Positions 17,186-25,219 of a stretch of DNA of 64,000 nucleotides are shown here, piece by piece. The notes under the pieces are model-generated. The model worked only from the letters and a program-made list of their open reading frames with translations. It did not search any database and was not told where the DNA came from. Position numbers and translations under genes: made by a program. The stretch covers positions 310,001 through 374,000 of the forward strand of contig NZ_JAUSSG010000007.1 in assembly GCF_030812215.1 (NCBI RefSeq), in the 5' to 3' direction. The stretch comes from Variovorax boronicumulans. GTDB lineage: Bacteria; Pseudomonadota; Gammaproteobacteria; Burkholderiales; Burkholderiaceae_C. Positions within the stretch are counted from its first letter, which is position 1. Each line of letters starts with the position of its first letter.

Positions 17186-18967
17186 TCAACCTCCGGGCTC
17201 GGGCAAGGGCAGCGTCGGCACCGAGGCCGTCGAGCCGGGCGTGACCAGGCGCGGCGTCAGAAGGTAGAAGCGCTCCATGTTGTTCTGCTTCTTGTCGGTG
17301 TAGCGAAAGAGTCCGCCGACGCCTGGAATGTCCTTCAGGAGCGGCACGCCCGTGACGGCATTGCTCTTCTCCTCGGACGAGTAGCCCGCGATCAGAAGGC
17401 TCGCGCCCTCGTCCACCAGCGCCTGCGTGTTGACGGTGCGGCGCCGCACGATCGGGATCTTGTCGACCGACTGCGGGCTCAGGTCGCCATCGACGATGTC
17501 GATGGACATCATCACGCCGCGGCCGGTCTTCTCGTCGATGATGAGCGGCGTCACCCGCACGGCGGTGCCGGCGGTGATGCTGAAGAGACCCGCGTCCTGG
17601 AAGCCGTCCACGCGCACGTAGAACTCGCTCAGGTTTTCCAGCACGGCCTCGGTGTTGTCCAGCGTCATCACCTTCGGTCGGGCCACGAAGTTGGCGTTGC
17701 CGTTGGTGGCCAGCGCGGTCACGCGGGCCAGGAGGTAGTTGCGCGCGCTGTTGCCGATGGCCGCGGTGAACATGCCGCCCAGCGGCGTGAGCGGATTGCC
17801 CGAGGTGTCGACGCTGCCGATCTGCCCCGCCTCGCTGCCGGAGCCGCCCCAGGTGAGCGGCCCGCGGTCGCCGCGGCCGGTCTGGAAGTCGGCATGGCGG
17901 CCGTGCCAGCGCCAGTCCACGCCCAGGCTGGAGAGGTTGTCGGTGCTGATGTCCATGATGGTCACCTCGATCTCGACCAGCCGCGGGCGGGTGTCCATCG
18001 ATTCGATCAGCTTGGCGTACTGCGCCATCTTCTCGGGCATGTCGCGCACCAGCACCGCGTTCATGCGCGTGTCGGCCTGGAACTGCGGCAGCTCGCCGCC
18101 GGTGATGCTCGACATGCCGCCCAGCGTGGTGGCATCGGCGCCCTGCCCCGCGCCCGCGATGTCGATCTTGGGTGCGTTGATGGTCTCGCCGCTGCGCAGC
18201 TTGATCTGCCGGTTCGGCCCCACCGAGAGCGTGCCGTTGGTGCCGCGCCCGCCCGAGCTGCCGCCCGAGGACTGGTTGCCGGTGGCGCGGCCATAAAGAC
18301 TGCGCAACACGTTGGCCACGCCCGGAATCACCGTCTCCTTGCCGGAGCGGTTGATGCGGAAATCGGAAGCCCAGGCGTACTTGAGCGGAAAGAGCCGGAT
18401 CTCCGCGCCCTCGGCCATCGCGGTCTTCTGGTCCGCGAGCTTCACCGCCTGGCGCACCATTTCCACGTAGCGGCGCGGGCCTGTGACGTACACGCTGGCA
18501 TCGCGCTCGCTGATGCTCAGCGGGTAGCGCTCGTCGGAGATGTGCAGCCGCACCAGCGTCTCGGCAATGCGGCCGGCATTCTCGGCCGCGATCGGCAGCA
18601 CCTCGCTCTTGGCATCGGCGGCGAGGTCGATGAAGAGGAATGCGCCGTCGTAGTACCAGGTGAGGCCGTTGACCGAGCAGACGCTGTTGAGGATGTTCTT
18701 GGCCGGTCCGTCGAACTTGCCGCTGATCACGCCGTTGACCTTGGGGTCGATCACCGCGGTGATGCCCTGCGACGACGCCAACTCGCGCAGGAAGTCGTTC
18801 AGCGGCTTCTCGTTGGCGATGATCTGGAAGGGCTTGTTCTGCCAGCGGAACTCCGCCGCCATGCTGTGCTGAACGACCAGCAGCATGAGCATCGCGCAGC
18901 CCAGCAGCATGAACGCCCGCCGGCGAACGAAGAGAAGGTGTGCGGCGACGGTCGTTTTCATCATCAT
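17186..18967 (-). CDS. sctC: T3SS outer-membrane secretin SctC
   Basis: 593-residue outer-membrane secretin (YscC/HrcC). From the ATG triplet at 18967 a signal peptide with a long hydrophobic core ends near HSMAA. Periplasmic N domains follow (PLNDFLRELASSQGITAVID), then N3 with a Gly/Ser-rich insert, then the secretin barrel containing VEIEVTIMDIS, NFVARPKVMTLDNTEAVLEN and GVPLLKDIPGVGGLFRY. A longer frame up to 19327 crosses sctS and is rejected. The start is 9 bases from the sctS stop. No pilotin gene is visible nearby. Confidence 0.96.
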   Translation of the reverse strand: MMMKTTVAAHLLFVRRRAFMLLGCAMLMLLVVQHSMAAEFRWQNKPFQIIANEKPLNDFLRELASSQGITAVIDPKVNGVISGKFDGPAKNILNSVCSVNGLTWYYDGAFLFIDLAADAKSEVLPIAAENAGRIAETLVRLHISDERYPLSISERDASVYVTGPRRYVEMVRQAVKLADQKTAMAEGAEIRLFPLKYAWASDFRINRSGKETVIPGVANVLRSLYGRATGNQSSGGSSGGRGTNGTLSVGPNRQIKLRSGETINAPKIDIAGAGQGADATTLGGMSSITGGELPQFQADTRMNAVLVRDMPEKMAQYAKLIESMDTRPRLVEIEVTIMDISTDNLSSLGVDWRWHGRHADFQTGRGDRGPLTWGGSGSEAGQIGSVDTSGNPLTPLGGMFTAAIGNSARNYLLARVTALATNGNANFVARPKVMTLDNTEAVLENLSEFYVRVDGFQDAGLFSITAGTAVRVTPLIIDEKTGRGVMMSIDIVDGDLSPQSVDKIPIVRRRTVNTQALVDEGASLLIAGYSSEEKSNAVTGVPLLKDIPGVGGLFRYTDKKQNNMERFYLLTPRLVTPGSTASVPTLPLPEPGG

Positions 18968-18975
18968 CGCCGTGG

Positions 18976-19242
18976 TCACGACAGCGTGGTGAGCGAGAGG
19001 AATGCGCGCTCGGCGAAGCGCATCACGTCGCGCCCCAGCCAGCCGGCCGTGACGATGATCGCCAGCATCACCGCGATGAGGCGTATCGACTGGCCGATGC
19101 TCTGGTCCTGCACCTGCGTCACCGCCTGCAGCACCGCCACGACGAGCGACGACAGCGTTGCCACCACCACCACCGGCAACGAGATCCACAGCACGAGCAT
19201 GAGGCCCTCGCGCGTGATGTCCAGGATGTTCTGCGGTGTCAT
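18976..19242 (-). CDS. sctS: T3SS export apparatus protein SctS
   Basis: 88-residue inner-membrane protein with two hydrophobic hairpin segments (LVLWISLPVVVVATLSSLVV and LIAVMLAIIVTAGWLG) joined by the diagnostic polar loop QAVTQVQDQSIGQS. It belongs to the YscS/HrcS/FliQ family, which packs around SctR in the export gate. In most systems sctS follows sctR; here it sits between sctV and sctC on the opposite strand from sctR, so the RST block has been broken up. Confidence 0.96.
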   Translation of the reverse strand: MTPQNILDITREGLMLVLWISLPVVVVATLSSLVVAVLQAVTQVQDQSIGQSIRLIAVMLAIIVTAGWLGRDVMRFAERAFLSLTTLS

Positions 19243-19327
19243 GTCGGTTGCTCTCTCCCTCGGAAAACGGATTGCTGTGCGGGACGCGGTACGAGTTGCT
19301 GTGCGAGTTATGAATGGCGTTCATCAA

Positions 19328-21400
19328 TCAGTGCGCTTGGGGATTGGTGATCCATCCCACCGGTTGCAGGGCCACGTCGTCATCGATCTCCTGGTAGGAC
19401 AGCACCGCCAGTTGCGGCGCCACCGGCTCGATCAGGTTCTTGATGTAGCGCCGCACATCGGACGACGCGATGGCCACCACGCGGTTGGCGGTGGAGCCGA
19501 GCACGCGGCGCAGCTGCTCGCGGATGTCCTGCGTGACGGCGGGGCTCAGCAGCAGCAGGTTGCCGCGCGGCGAGCGCTCGATGGCGTTCTGCACCCGGTC
19601 CAGCAGGCTCGACTCGAAGAGGATCGCTTCGAGCTGCCGGTTCGGCCCGACGTAGCGGCTGGTGATGTAGCGCCCGAGGTGGATGCGCACCAGCTCGGTG
19701 AGCGCAATGCCATCCTGCTCCTTGGCGGCCCACATCGTCAGGCTCTCGAAGATGGCGTGCAGGTTGCGGATCGGAATGCCCTCCTGCAGCAGCCGGCGCA
19801 GCACCTCGGCGATGCGCTGGGCCGAGGCCACGCGCAGCACCTCGGCGGCGAGCTCGGGCGCATCGCGCTGCACCGAATGCAAGAGGCGCTGCACTTCCTG
19901 CAGGCCGATGAGATCCTTCACGTTGCGGCGCACCGTGTGGTCCACATGGAGGCCCACCACCTCCGCGCCGGTCCATGTCGTGAGGCCCGGCTCGGGGCCC
20001 GGCACCCACACCACGCGCGGGAACGGACCGAAGGGTTCGGCGACCTCGGCGCCCGGCGGCGTGGTGACCGCCTGCGCCGGATCGACCATCAGCCAGTCGG
20101 GCTTGAGCGTGCCGCGCGCCACGGCCACGTCGTGCACCAGCACCTGGTATTCGTTGTCTCCCAGGCCGTCGACGTAGTTCAGCTGCAGCCGCGGAAAGAT
20201 CGGGCCGAGGTCGGATTCGACCGAGGTCTTGACCAGCGAGAGGTGCTGGTCGAGCACATAGCGGTCGACCGAGGTGCGCAGGCCCGACGACAGGCGCACC
20301 GCGAGCGGCGCGGCAATCGCGTGGTCGGTATCGGTTTCCTCGGCAGCTACGCCGCCGCCGTGCGAAATCCAGCCCGGCGTGTTGCGCTGCTGGCGCAGCA
20401 TGCGCATGGCAAGACCCAGCCCGATCAGGATGGCGGCCAGTATGCCGAACACCCACTTCGGAAAGCCCGGCACGACAAGGAAGCTCGCGACCGCGAGGCC
20501 CGCGATGATGAGCGCGCGCGGGTGCGCCATGAGCTGGTCGCCGATCTGCTGCGCGAGCTGCGAATCGCGGCGGTCGCCGGTGCTCACGCGGGTGATGACG
20601 ATGCCGGCCGCGATCGACACCAGCAGCGACGGAATCTGCGACACCATGCCGTCGCCTACCGTGAGGATCGCGTAGCGCTGCAGCGCGCCGCCGAGGGTCA
20701 TGTCGTGCATCAGCGTGCCGATGGCGATGCCCGCGAGGATGTTGACCAGCGCGATCACGATGCTGGCGATGGCGTCGCCCTTCACGAACTTCATCGCACC
20801 GTCCATCGCGCCGTGCAGCTGGCACTCCTGCTCCAGCAGGCGGCGCTGCTTCTGCGCCTTGGCGGAAGACAGAACGCCGGCGCGCACGTCGGCATCGATG
20901 CTCATCTGCTTGCCCGGCATCGCGTCGAGCGCGAAGCGCGCCGCCACCTCGGCCACGCGCTCGGAGCCCTTGGCAATCACGATGAACTGCACGATCGCGA
21001 TGATGAGGAACACCACGCCGCCGACCACCACGTTGTTGCCCACGATCAGCTTGCCGAAGGTGTCGATGATGTGGCCCGCGTTCGCGTGCAGAAGAATCAG
21101 CTTGGTGGACGCGATGTTCAGCGCAAGGCGGAACAGCGTGGTGAAGAGAAGCAGCGACGGAAAGGTCGAGAGCGACAGCGCCGAAGGCACGTACATCGCA
21201 ACGATCAGCAGCACCAGGCTGATGGCCAGGTTGCTCGCAATGAGGAAGTCGAGCAGCGGCGTGGGCAGCGGCAACACGAACAGCGCCACCACCACCACGA
21301 GCAGCGCAGCGAGCAACAAATCGTTGTAGCGACCTGCATTGCCCAGCAGGTCACGAAAACTTCCGCGGTACTGTTGAAGAGATCGCGAGGAATTCGCCAT
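19328..21400 (-). CDS. sctV: T3SS major export apparatus protein SctV
   Basis: 690-residue protein of the YscV/HrcV/FlhA family, the nonameric export gate platform. Seven to eight membrane segments occupy about residues 20-330. The conserved block between them contains RFALDAMPGKQMSIDADVRAG, followed by GAMDGAMKFVKGDAIA, the family hallmark. A large cytosolic domain follows and ends near PVGWITNPQAH. The ATG at 21400 (MANSSRSL) is preferred over one at 21499 because of an AAGGA ribosome site at the right spacing. First gene of the minus-strand T3SS run, so its upstream region should hold the main promoter. Confidence 0.96.
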   Translation of the reverse strand: MANSSRSLQQYRGSFRDLLGNAGRYNDLLLAALLVVVVALFVLPLPTPLLDFLIASNLAISLVLLIVAMYVPSALSLSTFPSLLLFTTLFRLALNIASTKLILLHANAGHIIDTFGKLIVGNNVVVGGVVFLIIAIVQFIVIAKGSERVAEVAARFALDAMPGKQMSIDADVRAGVLSSAKAQKQRRLLEQECQLHGAMDGAMKFVKGDAIASIVIALVNILAGIAIGTLMHDMTLGGALQRYAILTVGDGMVSQIPSLLVSIAAGIVITRVSTGDRRDSQLAQQIGDQLMAHPRALIIAGLAVASFLVVPGFPKWVFGILAAILIGLGLAMRMLRQQRNTPGWISHGGGVAAEETDTDHAIAAPLAVRLSSGLRTSVDRYVLDQHLSLVKTSVESDLGPIFPRLQLNYVDGLGDNEYQVLVHDVAVARGTLKPDWLMVDPAQAVTTPPGAEVAEPFGPFPRVVWVPGPEPGLTTWTGAEVVGLHVDHTVRRNVKDLIGLQEVQRLLHSVQRDAPELAAEVLRVASAQRIAEVLRRLLQEGIPIRNLHAIFESLTMWAAKEQDGIALTELVRIHLGRYITSRYVGPNRQLEAILFESSLLDRVQNAIERSPRGNLLLLSPAVTQDIREQLRRVLGSTANRVVAIASSDVRRYIKNLIEPVAPQLAVLSYQEIDDDVALQPVGWITNPQAH

Positions 21401-21702
21401 TGCGTCCTTGCTCAAGTGGAATCTTGGAGTTGTTTTCCGATGCGCACTGCCCTCCAGTTGCACAGCGAGCGTGATGAAGAACCCCACGTCGCGATGCACT
21501 CTAAGCGGGGCCCTCCGATCACGGCAACCACGAGTTCTCGTAAGTACGAAGGACTTGTGGCGCGCGCGGCACTACGCGTTCCCGTACTACCTGCGCCCTG
21601 CCCCTTTCGCTAAGCTGCGCCGACCCGATGCGAAGCTGTTCGCGTTGCTCCAAGGTATGTAGACAGTGACAGAACGTAGCCGTTGTTCGAACGAAAGCAT
21701 GC
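21401..21702. promoter_or_regulatory. divergent intergenic region between sctV and sctQ
   Basis: About 300 bases without a supportable gene between two divergent T3SS operons. It must hold both promoters unless sctQR are read from elsewhere. I found no good plant-inducible-promoter box (TTCGB-N15-TTCGB) and no convincing rhizobial tts box. One HrpL-type box-like pair is listed separately at 21554-21582. Confidence 0.6.
21554..21582 (-). promoter_or_regulatory. hrp-box-like sequence upstream of sctV
   Basis: On the minus strand GGAACG is followed after 16 bases by CCACAAG. The HrpL sigma-factor box of Pseudomonas and Erwinia is GGAACC-N15/16-CCACNNA, so 5 of 6 bases of the first block and the CCAC core match at the right spacing, and the last A does not. 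It points toward sctV, about 155 bases from its start codon. No hrpL gene is in the window, so this is a motif match only. Confidence 0.3.
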
Positions 21703-22824
21703 ATGCCGAGCCACGCCGTTGAAGCGGTGACGGAACTCGGCCGGGCCCCCGCCTTGCCCCGCGCCGATGCGGCGAATGTGCGAGCGCTCAACCGTCTCTA
21801 TGCGGCCCCGCCATTGCGTGGCGTGGCGGCGCGCGGCGTGAGCTACCAGTTGGCGTGGCACCACGACGCGGCCTTCGGCCACACGACACGCGAGCGCTAC
21901 AGCTTCAGGCTCGGCGCGCATGTGGGCCATCTCGCGATGGATGCGCCGAGCATGCAGGTGCTGCTCGGCGAGCGCCGCATCGACCTCTTGCCGCGCGACC
22001 TGCGCTACATCCTCCTGGCCGATGCGTTGCACCCGGTGATCGATGCGCTGGAGAAAACGCTGCGCCTGCATTTCGAATGGCAGCCATCGGAGGCCGAAGC
22101 GAGAGAGCCGCGCGATGCGCGCGAAGCCCGCGAGCAGCCGCTCGTGCACTGCGACCCCGAGCGCGCGGCCTTCTTCGTGGCCACGCCGTCGGACGGCGGC
22201 GCGATGCTGCGCGGCTTCGTGCAGTTCGACGATGCCGCGACGCTCGACGCCCTCGTGCCGCCCACTACCGGACCGCTGCATGCCGTGCGCACCAGCGAGG
22301 CCTTCCACACGCTGCGCATGCCGGTGAGCTTCCAGCTCGGCAGCACGCCGATCCAGCTTCGAGAGATCAGCAGCATCCGCCCCGGCGACATCGTCGGCAT
22401 CGAGCAATGGAGTTCTTCGGGTGGCGGCATCGTCGTCACCGCCGCGCTGGGCGGCCCGACCGGGCTCTTTCTCTCGGCCGTGGCCGAAGGCTCGCGCATC
22501 ACCGTTCAGCAATCGAGAGACAGTGCCATGAAGCCAGACACGCCCGCCGACACTGCGGCCGCCGCAGACAACAACGTCAACCTGCCGCTGGACCGGCTCG
22601 ATGCGCTGGAGGTGACGCTGCGCTTCGAGGTGGGCGACCTGTCGCTCTCGCTCGGCGAATTGAAGAGCATCCGCGCGGGCCACGTGTTCGACCTGGCCGA
22701 GCCGCTGAACCGCAGCCCGGTGCGCATCCTTGCGCACGGCAACGTGCTGGGCAAGGGCTACCTGGTCGCGGTGGGCGATCGGCTGGGGGTGCGCGTGTCG
22801 GAGTTCGCGCCCGGCGAAGTCTGA
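21703..22824 (+). CDS. sctQ: T3SS cytosolic ring protein SctQ
   Basis: 373-residue sorting-platform protein of the YscQ/HrcQ/FliN-FliM family. Two SpoA domains are visible: one near residues 200-265 (MPVSFQLGSTPIQLREISSI) and one at the C-terminus, about 300-373 (LEVTLRFEVGDLSLSLGELK). An internal ATG at 22528 (MKPDTPAD), preceded by GAGAGA, begins just before the second SpoA domain. Some relatives make a separate C-terminal SctQ product from such a start. First gene of the plus-strand pair with sctR, 23 bp apart. Confidence 0.9.
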   Translation: MPSHAVEAVTELGRAPALPRADAANVRALNRLYAAPPLRGVAARGVSYQLAWHHDAAFGHTTRERYSFRLGAHVGHLAMDAPSMQVLLGERRIDLLPRDLRYILLADALHPVIDALEKTLRLHFEWQPSEAEAREPRDAREAREQPLVHCDPERAAFFVATPSDGGAMLRGFVQFDDAATLDALVPPTTGPLHAVRTSEAFHTLRMPVSFQLGSTPIQLREISSIRPGDIVGIEQWSSSGGGIVVTAALGGPTGLFLSAVAEGSRITVQQSRDSAMKPDTPADTAAAADNNVNLPLDRLDALEVTLRFEVGDLSLSLGELKSIRAGHVFDLAEPLNRSPVRILAHGNVLGKGYLVAVGDRLGVRVSEFAPGEV

Positions 22825-22847
22825 GAACAGAGAACGAGGCCATAGCG

Positions 22848-23507
22848 ATGCAAGGAGGAATCCCGGAGCCACTCACCCTCGTCGCGGTGATGGTCGCGTT
22901 CGGCTTCGCGACCTTCGCGGCGCTGATGGTGACGAGCTACACCAAGCTGGTGATCGTGTTCGGCCTCTTGCGCACCGCGCTCGGCCTGCAGCAGACGCCG
23001 CCGAACATGGTGCTCAACGGCATCGCGATCATCCTTACCGTCTACATCATGGCGCCGGTCGGCATGGACATCGGCGACACGCTGCGCAACCGCAACTTCG
23101 GCATCAAGGGCGAGAGCATGGGCGACATCATGGCGGTGATCGATGCCGCCAAGGTGCCGGTGAAGGAGTTCCTGCAGAAGCACACGCACGAGCGAGAGCG
23201 GCAGTTCTTTCTGAAATCGGCCTCCAACATCTGGCCCAAGGCGCGGGCCGAGCAGTTGAAGGACGACGACTTCATGGTGCTGGTGCCCAGCTTCACGCTG
23301 AGCGAGCTGACGCGGGCGTTCCAGATCGGTTTCATCATCTACCTGGTCTTCGTGGTGGTGGACCTGATCGTGGCGACCGTGCTGCTTGCGTTGGGCATGT
23401 CGATGATCGCACCCACCACCATCTCGCTGCCGTTCAAGCTGTTGCTGTTCGTGATGCTGGATGGGTGGACGCGGCTCGTTCATGGGCTGGTGCTTTCGTA
23501 CCGCTGA
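22848..23507 (+). CDS. sctR: T3SS export apparatus protein SctR
   Basis: 219-residue inner-membrane export-gate protein of the YscR/HrcR/FliP family. The N-terminal membrane segments include FAALMVTSYTKLVIVFGLLR and are followed by the family motif ALGLQQTPPNMVLNGIAIIL. The cytosolic/periplasmic insert and the C-terminal pair of helices (FQIGFIIYLVFVVVDLIVAT, then SMIAPTTISLPFKLLLFV) are complete. The ATG at 22848 is chosen because the upstream in-frame sequence overlaps sctQ in a non-coding-like frame. Its 3' end overlaps the convergent azoreductase gene by 74 bp. Confidence 0.96.
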   Translation: MQGGIPEPLTLVAVMVAFGFATFAALMVTSYTKLVIVFGLLRTALGLQQTPPNMVLNGIAIILTVYIMAPVGMDIGDTLRNRNFGIKGESMGDIMAVIDAAKVPVKEFLQKHTHERERQFFLKSASNIWPKARAEQLKDDDFMVLVPSFTLSELTRAFQIGFIIYLVFVVVDLIVATVLLALGMSMIAPTTISLPFKLLLFVMLDGWTRLVHGLVLSYR

Positions 23508-24168
23508 GCTCCTCCACGAGCCGGTCGACCGCGGCCTCGGCCTTCTGCATCGACTGCGCGAGCTGTTCGCCGCCGAACTCGTCGCACTCCACCGCCGCCT
23601 CATGCACATTGGTGACGCCGATGTAGCCGAACACCGAGCGCACCGTGTCCTCGGTGTGGTTCAGGTGCGCGATGCGACCGCCCGGGTCGTAGCCGTGATC
23701 GCCGCGCGCACCGAGCAGCACCATGCGCTTGCCGGCGTCGGCGAGCATCGGCCAGTAAGGCACCGCGCCGCGCGCGCGGTCGAAGCCGAAGGTGCGGCCC
23801 ACCCGGACGATGTTGTCGATGTACGCCTTGAACTGCGCGGGCACGCTGAAGTTGTACATGGGCAGGCCCACCACGATCAGGTCGGCGGCTACGAGCTGGT
23901 CGACGAGGCGGTCGCTCTCGGCGAGCACGTCGGCCATCCAGGCTTCGCGGTCGGCCGGTGCGGTAAAGGCGGCGTGGATCCAGCGGCTGTCGACATAGGC
24001 GGGCGGGTGCTGGCCGACATCGAGGTAGTCGATGCGGTCGTCTGGCCGCGCCGCGCGCCAGCGCTCGACAAAGCGTGCGGAGAGGCGCCGCGTGTGCGAA
24101 CCATGCGGGTCGGTGCCCGAGAGGCCCGGGCGGGCGCTGGCGTCGATGTGAAGCAGGTGGAGAGGCAT
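23434..24168 (-). CDS. flavodoxin-fold FMN-dependent NADH:quinone reductase / azoreductase (AzoR-like)
   Basis: 244-residue protein with the flavodoxin-like fold of AzoR/AcpD enzymes, which reduce quinones and azo compounds with NADH. The start MPLHLLHIDASARPG is the phosphate-binding loop region. The core GLPMYNFSVPAQFKAYIDNI is diagnostic of the family, and the middle segment RMVLLGARGDHGYDPGGR is also typical. It is about 40 residues longer than AzoR of E. coli. The extra C-terminal tail is Ala/Thr/Ser-rich and is encoded within the last 74 bases of convergent sctR. It is divergent from the LysR gene, a usual arrangement for a regulator and target. Confidence 0.85.
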   Translation of the reverse strand: MPLHLLHIDASARPGLSGTDPHGSHTRRLSARFVERWRAARPDDRIDYLDVGQHPPAYVDSRWIHAAFTAPADREAWMADVLAESDRLVDQLVAADLIVVGLPMYNFSVPAQFKAYIDNIVRVGRTFGFDRARGAVPYWPMLADAGKRMVLLGARGDHGYDPGGRIAHLNHTEDTVRSVFGYIGVTNVHEAAVECDEFGGEQLAQSMQKAEAAVDRLVEELSGTKAPAHERAASTHPASRTATA

Positions 24169-24244
24169 GTCGTTCCTTCGGTGAATGGATGAATTGATCT
24201 ACGCTGTATTGCGCTGTCAGAATGACTGCACAGGCCTTGAATCT

Positions 24245-25213
24245 ATGGATACGCACGGCCATTCACAAACGATCATTTCTCCCGCTATGCAAGAGATTGG
24301 CTCATCCGTTCGCCCGCCGCGCCGCCTGCCTCCCCTGCTCTCGCTGCGCGCCTTCGAGGCGGCCGCCGCGCACCTGAGCTTCCAGCGCGCGGCGGTCGAA
24401 CTCTCGGTCACGCCCTCGGCCATCAGCCACCAGGTGCGCGCGCTCGAAGACACGCTGGGCCAGCCGTTGTTTCGGCGGCTCACGCGGCAACTCGCGTTGA
24501 CGCCTGCGGGCCAGCGGCTCTTCGACGACTTGCGCATGGGCTTCGATGCGCTCGAAGCCGGCATCGACCGGTTGCGCCGGCCTGCGGCTTCGCAGTCGGT
24601 CACGCTCACCACCAACACCGCCTTCGCGGCGCGCTGGGTGCTGCCACGCATGACGGCCTTCCGCAAGGCCTGCCCCGGCATCGAGCTGCGGCTGCATGCG
24701 GGCGACACGGTGGTCGACCTCGCACGCGGCGATGCGGACATCGCGGTGCGCTCGGGGAACGGCAACTGGCCGGGGCTGGTGGCCAACGAACTGATGCCCG
24801 AGCGCTATGCGCCCTTGTGCAGCCCGATGCTGGGCCTGCGTCGCAAAGGCGATCTGCCAAAACACCAGTTGATCCATTGCGACTGGCAGCCGAACGCGAT
24901 GGCGCCGGCGCTGTGGTCGCGGTGGTTTCGCGAAGCGGGCATCGCGCAGCCGCGCGGCCGCTCGGCGAAAGCCGTGGGGCTGTCGTTCTCCGACGAGACG
25001 CACGCGATGCTCGCTGCCTTGGCAGGCCACGGCGTCGCACTGCTGAGTCTCACGCTCGCGGCCGAAGAGTTGCGCAGCGGCGCGCTGGTGCAGCCCTTCG
25101 GGCCGGCGCTCGATACGGGGAGCTACTTCCTCGCGACCGCGAACGGGCGGGAGAACGAGCCGGCGATATGCGCCGTGTGGCAGTGGATCGAATCGCAGGC
25201 CGCGGCTGGCTGA
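24245..25213 (+). CDS. LysR-family transcriptional regulator (GcvA-like)
   Basis: About 322 residues from the ATG at 24245. The winged helix-turn-helix is clear (FEAAAAHLSFQRAAVELSV, then TPSAISHQVRALED), followed by the linker helix and a periplasmic-binding-like effector domain starting near VTLTTNTAFAARWVLPRM. The sequence style LPPLLSLRAFEAAA matches the GcvA branch. An ATG at 24185 would leave only 16 bases to the divergent azoreductase start, and one at 24287 is also possible, so the start is uncertain. It probably controls the divergent reductase. Confidence 0.88.
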   Translation: MDTHGHSQTIISPAMQEIGSSVRPPRRLPPLLSLRAFEAAAAHLSFQRAAVELSVTPSAISHQVRALEDTLGQPLFRRLTRQLALTPAGQRLFDDLRMGFDALEAGIDRLRRPAASQSVTLTTNTAFAARWVLPRMTAFRKACPGIELRLHAGDTVVDLARGDADIAVRSGNGNWPGLVANELMPERYAPLCSPMLGLRRKGDLPKHQLIHCDWQPNAMAPALWSRWFREAGIAQPRGRSAKAVGLSFSDETHAMLAALAGHGVALLSLTLAAEELRSGALVQPFGPALDTGSYFLATANGRENEPAICAVWQWIESQAAAG

Positions 25214-25219
25214 CGAAGA

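Noticed and set aside
18968..19327. N-terminal extension of SctC
   Set aside because: It overlaps sctS completely and is His/Arg/Gly-rich; the signal peptide starts at 18967.
21401..21702. PIP box (TTCGB-N15-TTCGB) or rhizobial tts box between sctV and sctQ
   Set aside because: TTCGC copies at 21606 and 21639 are 28 bases apart, and the TTCGAACGAAAGC stretch at 21686 matches the tts core poorly and is too close to the sctQ start.
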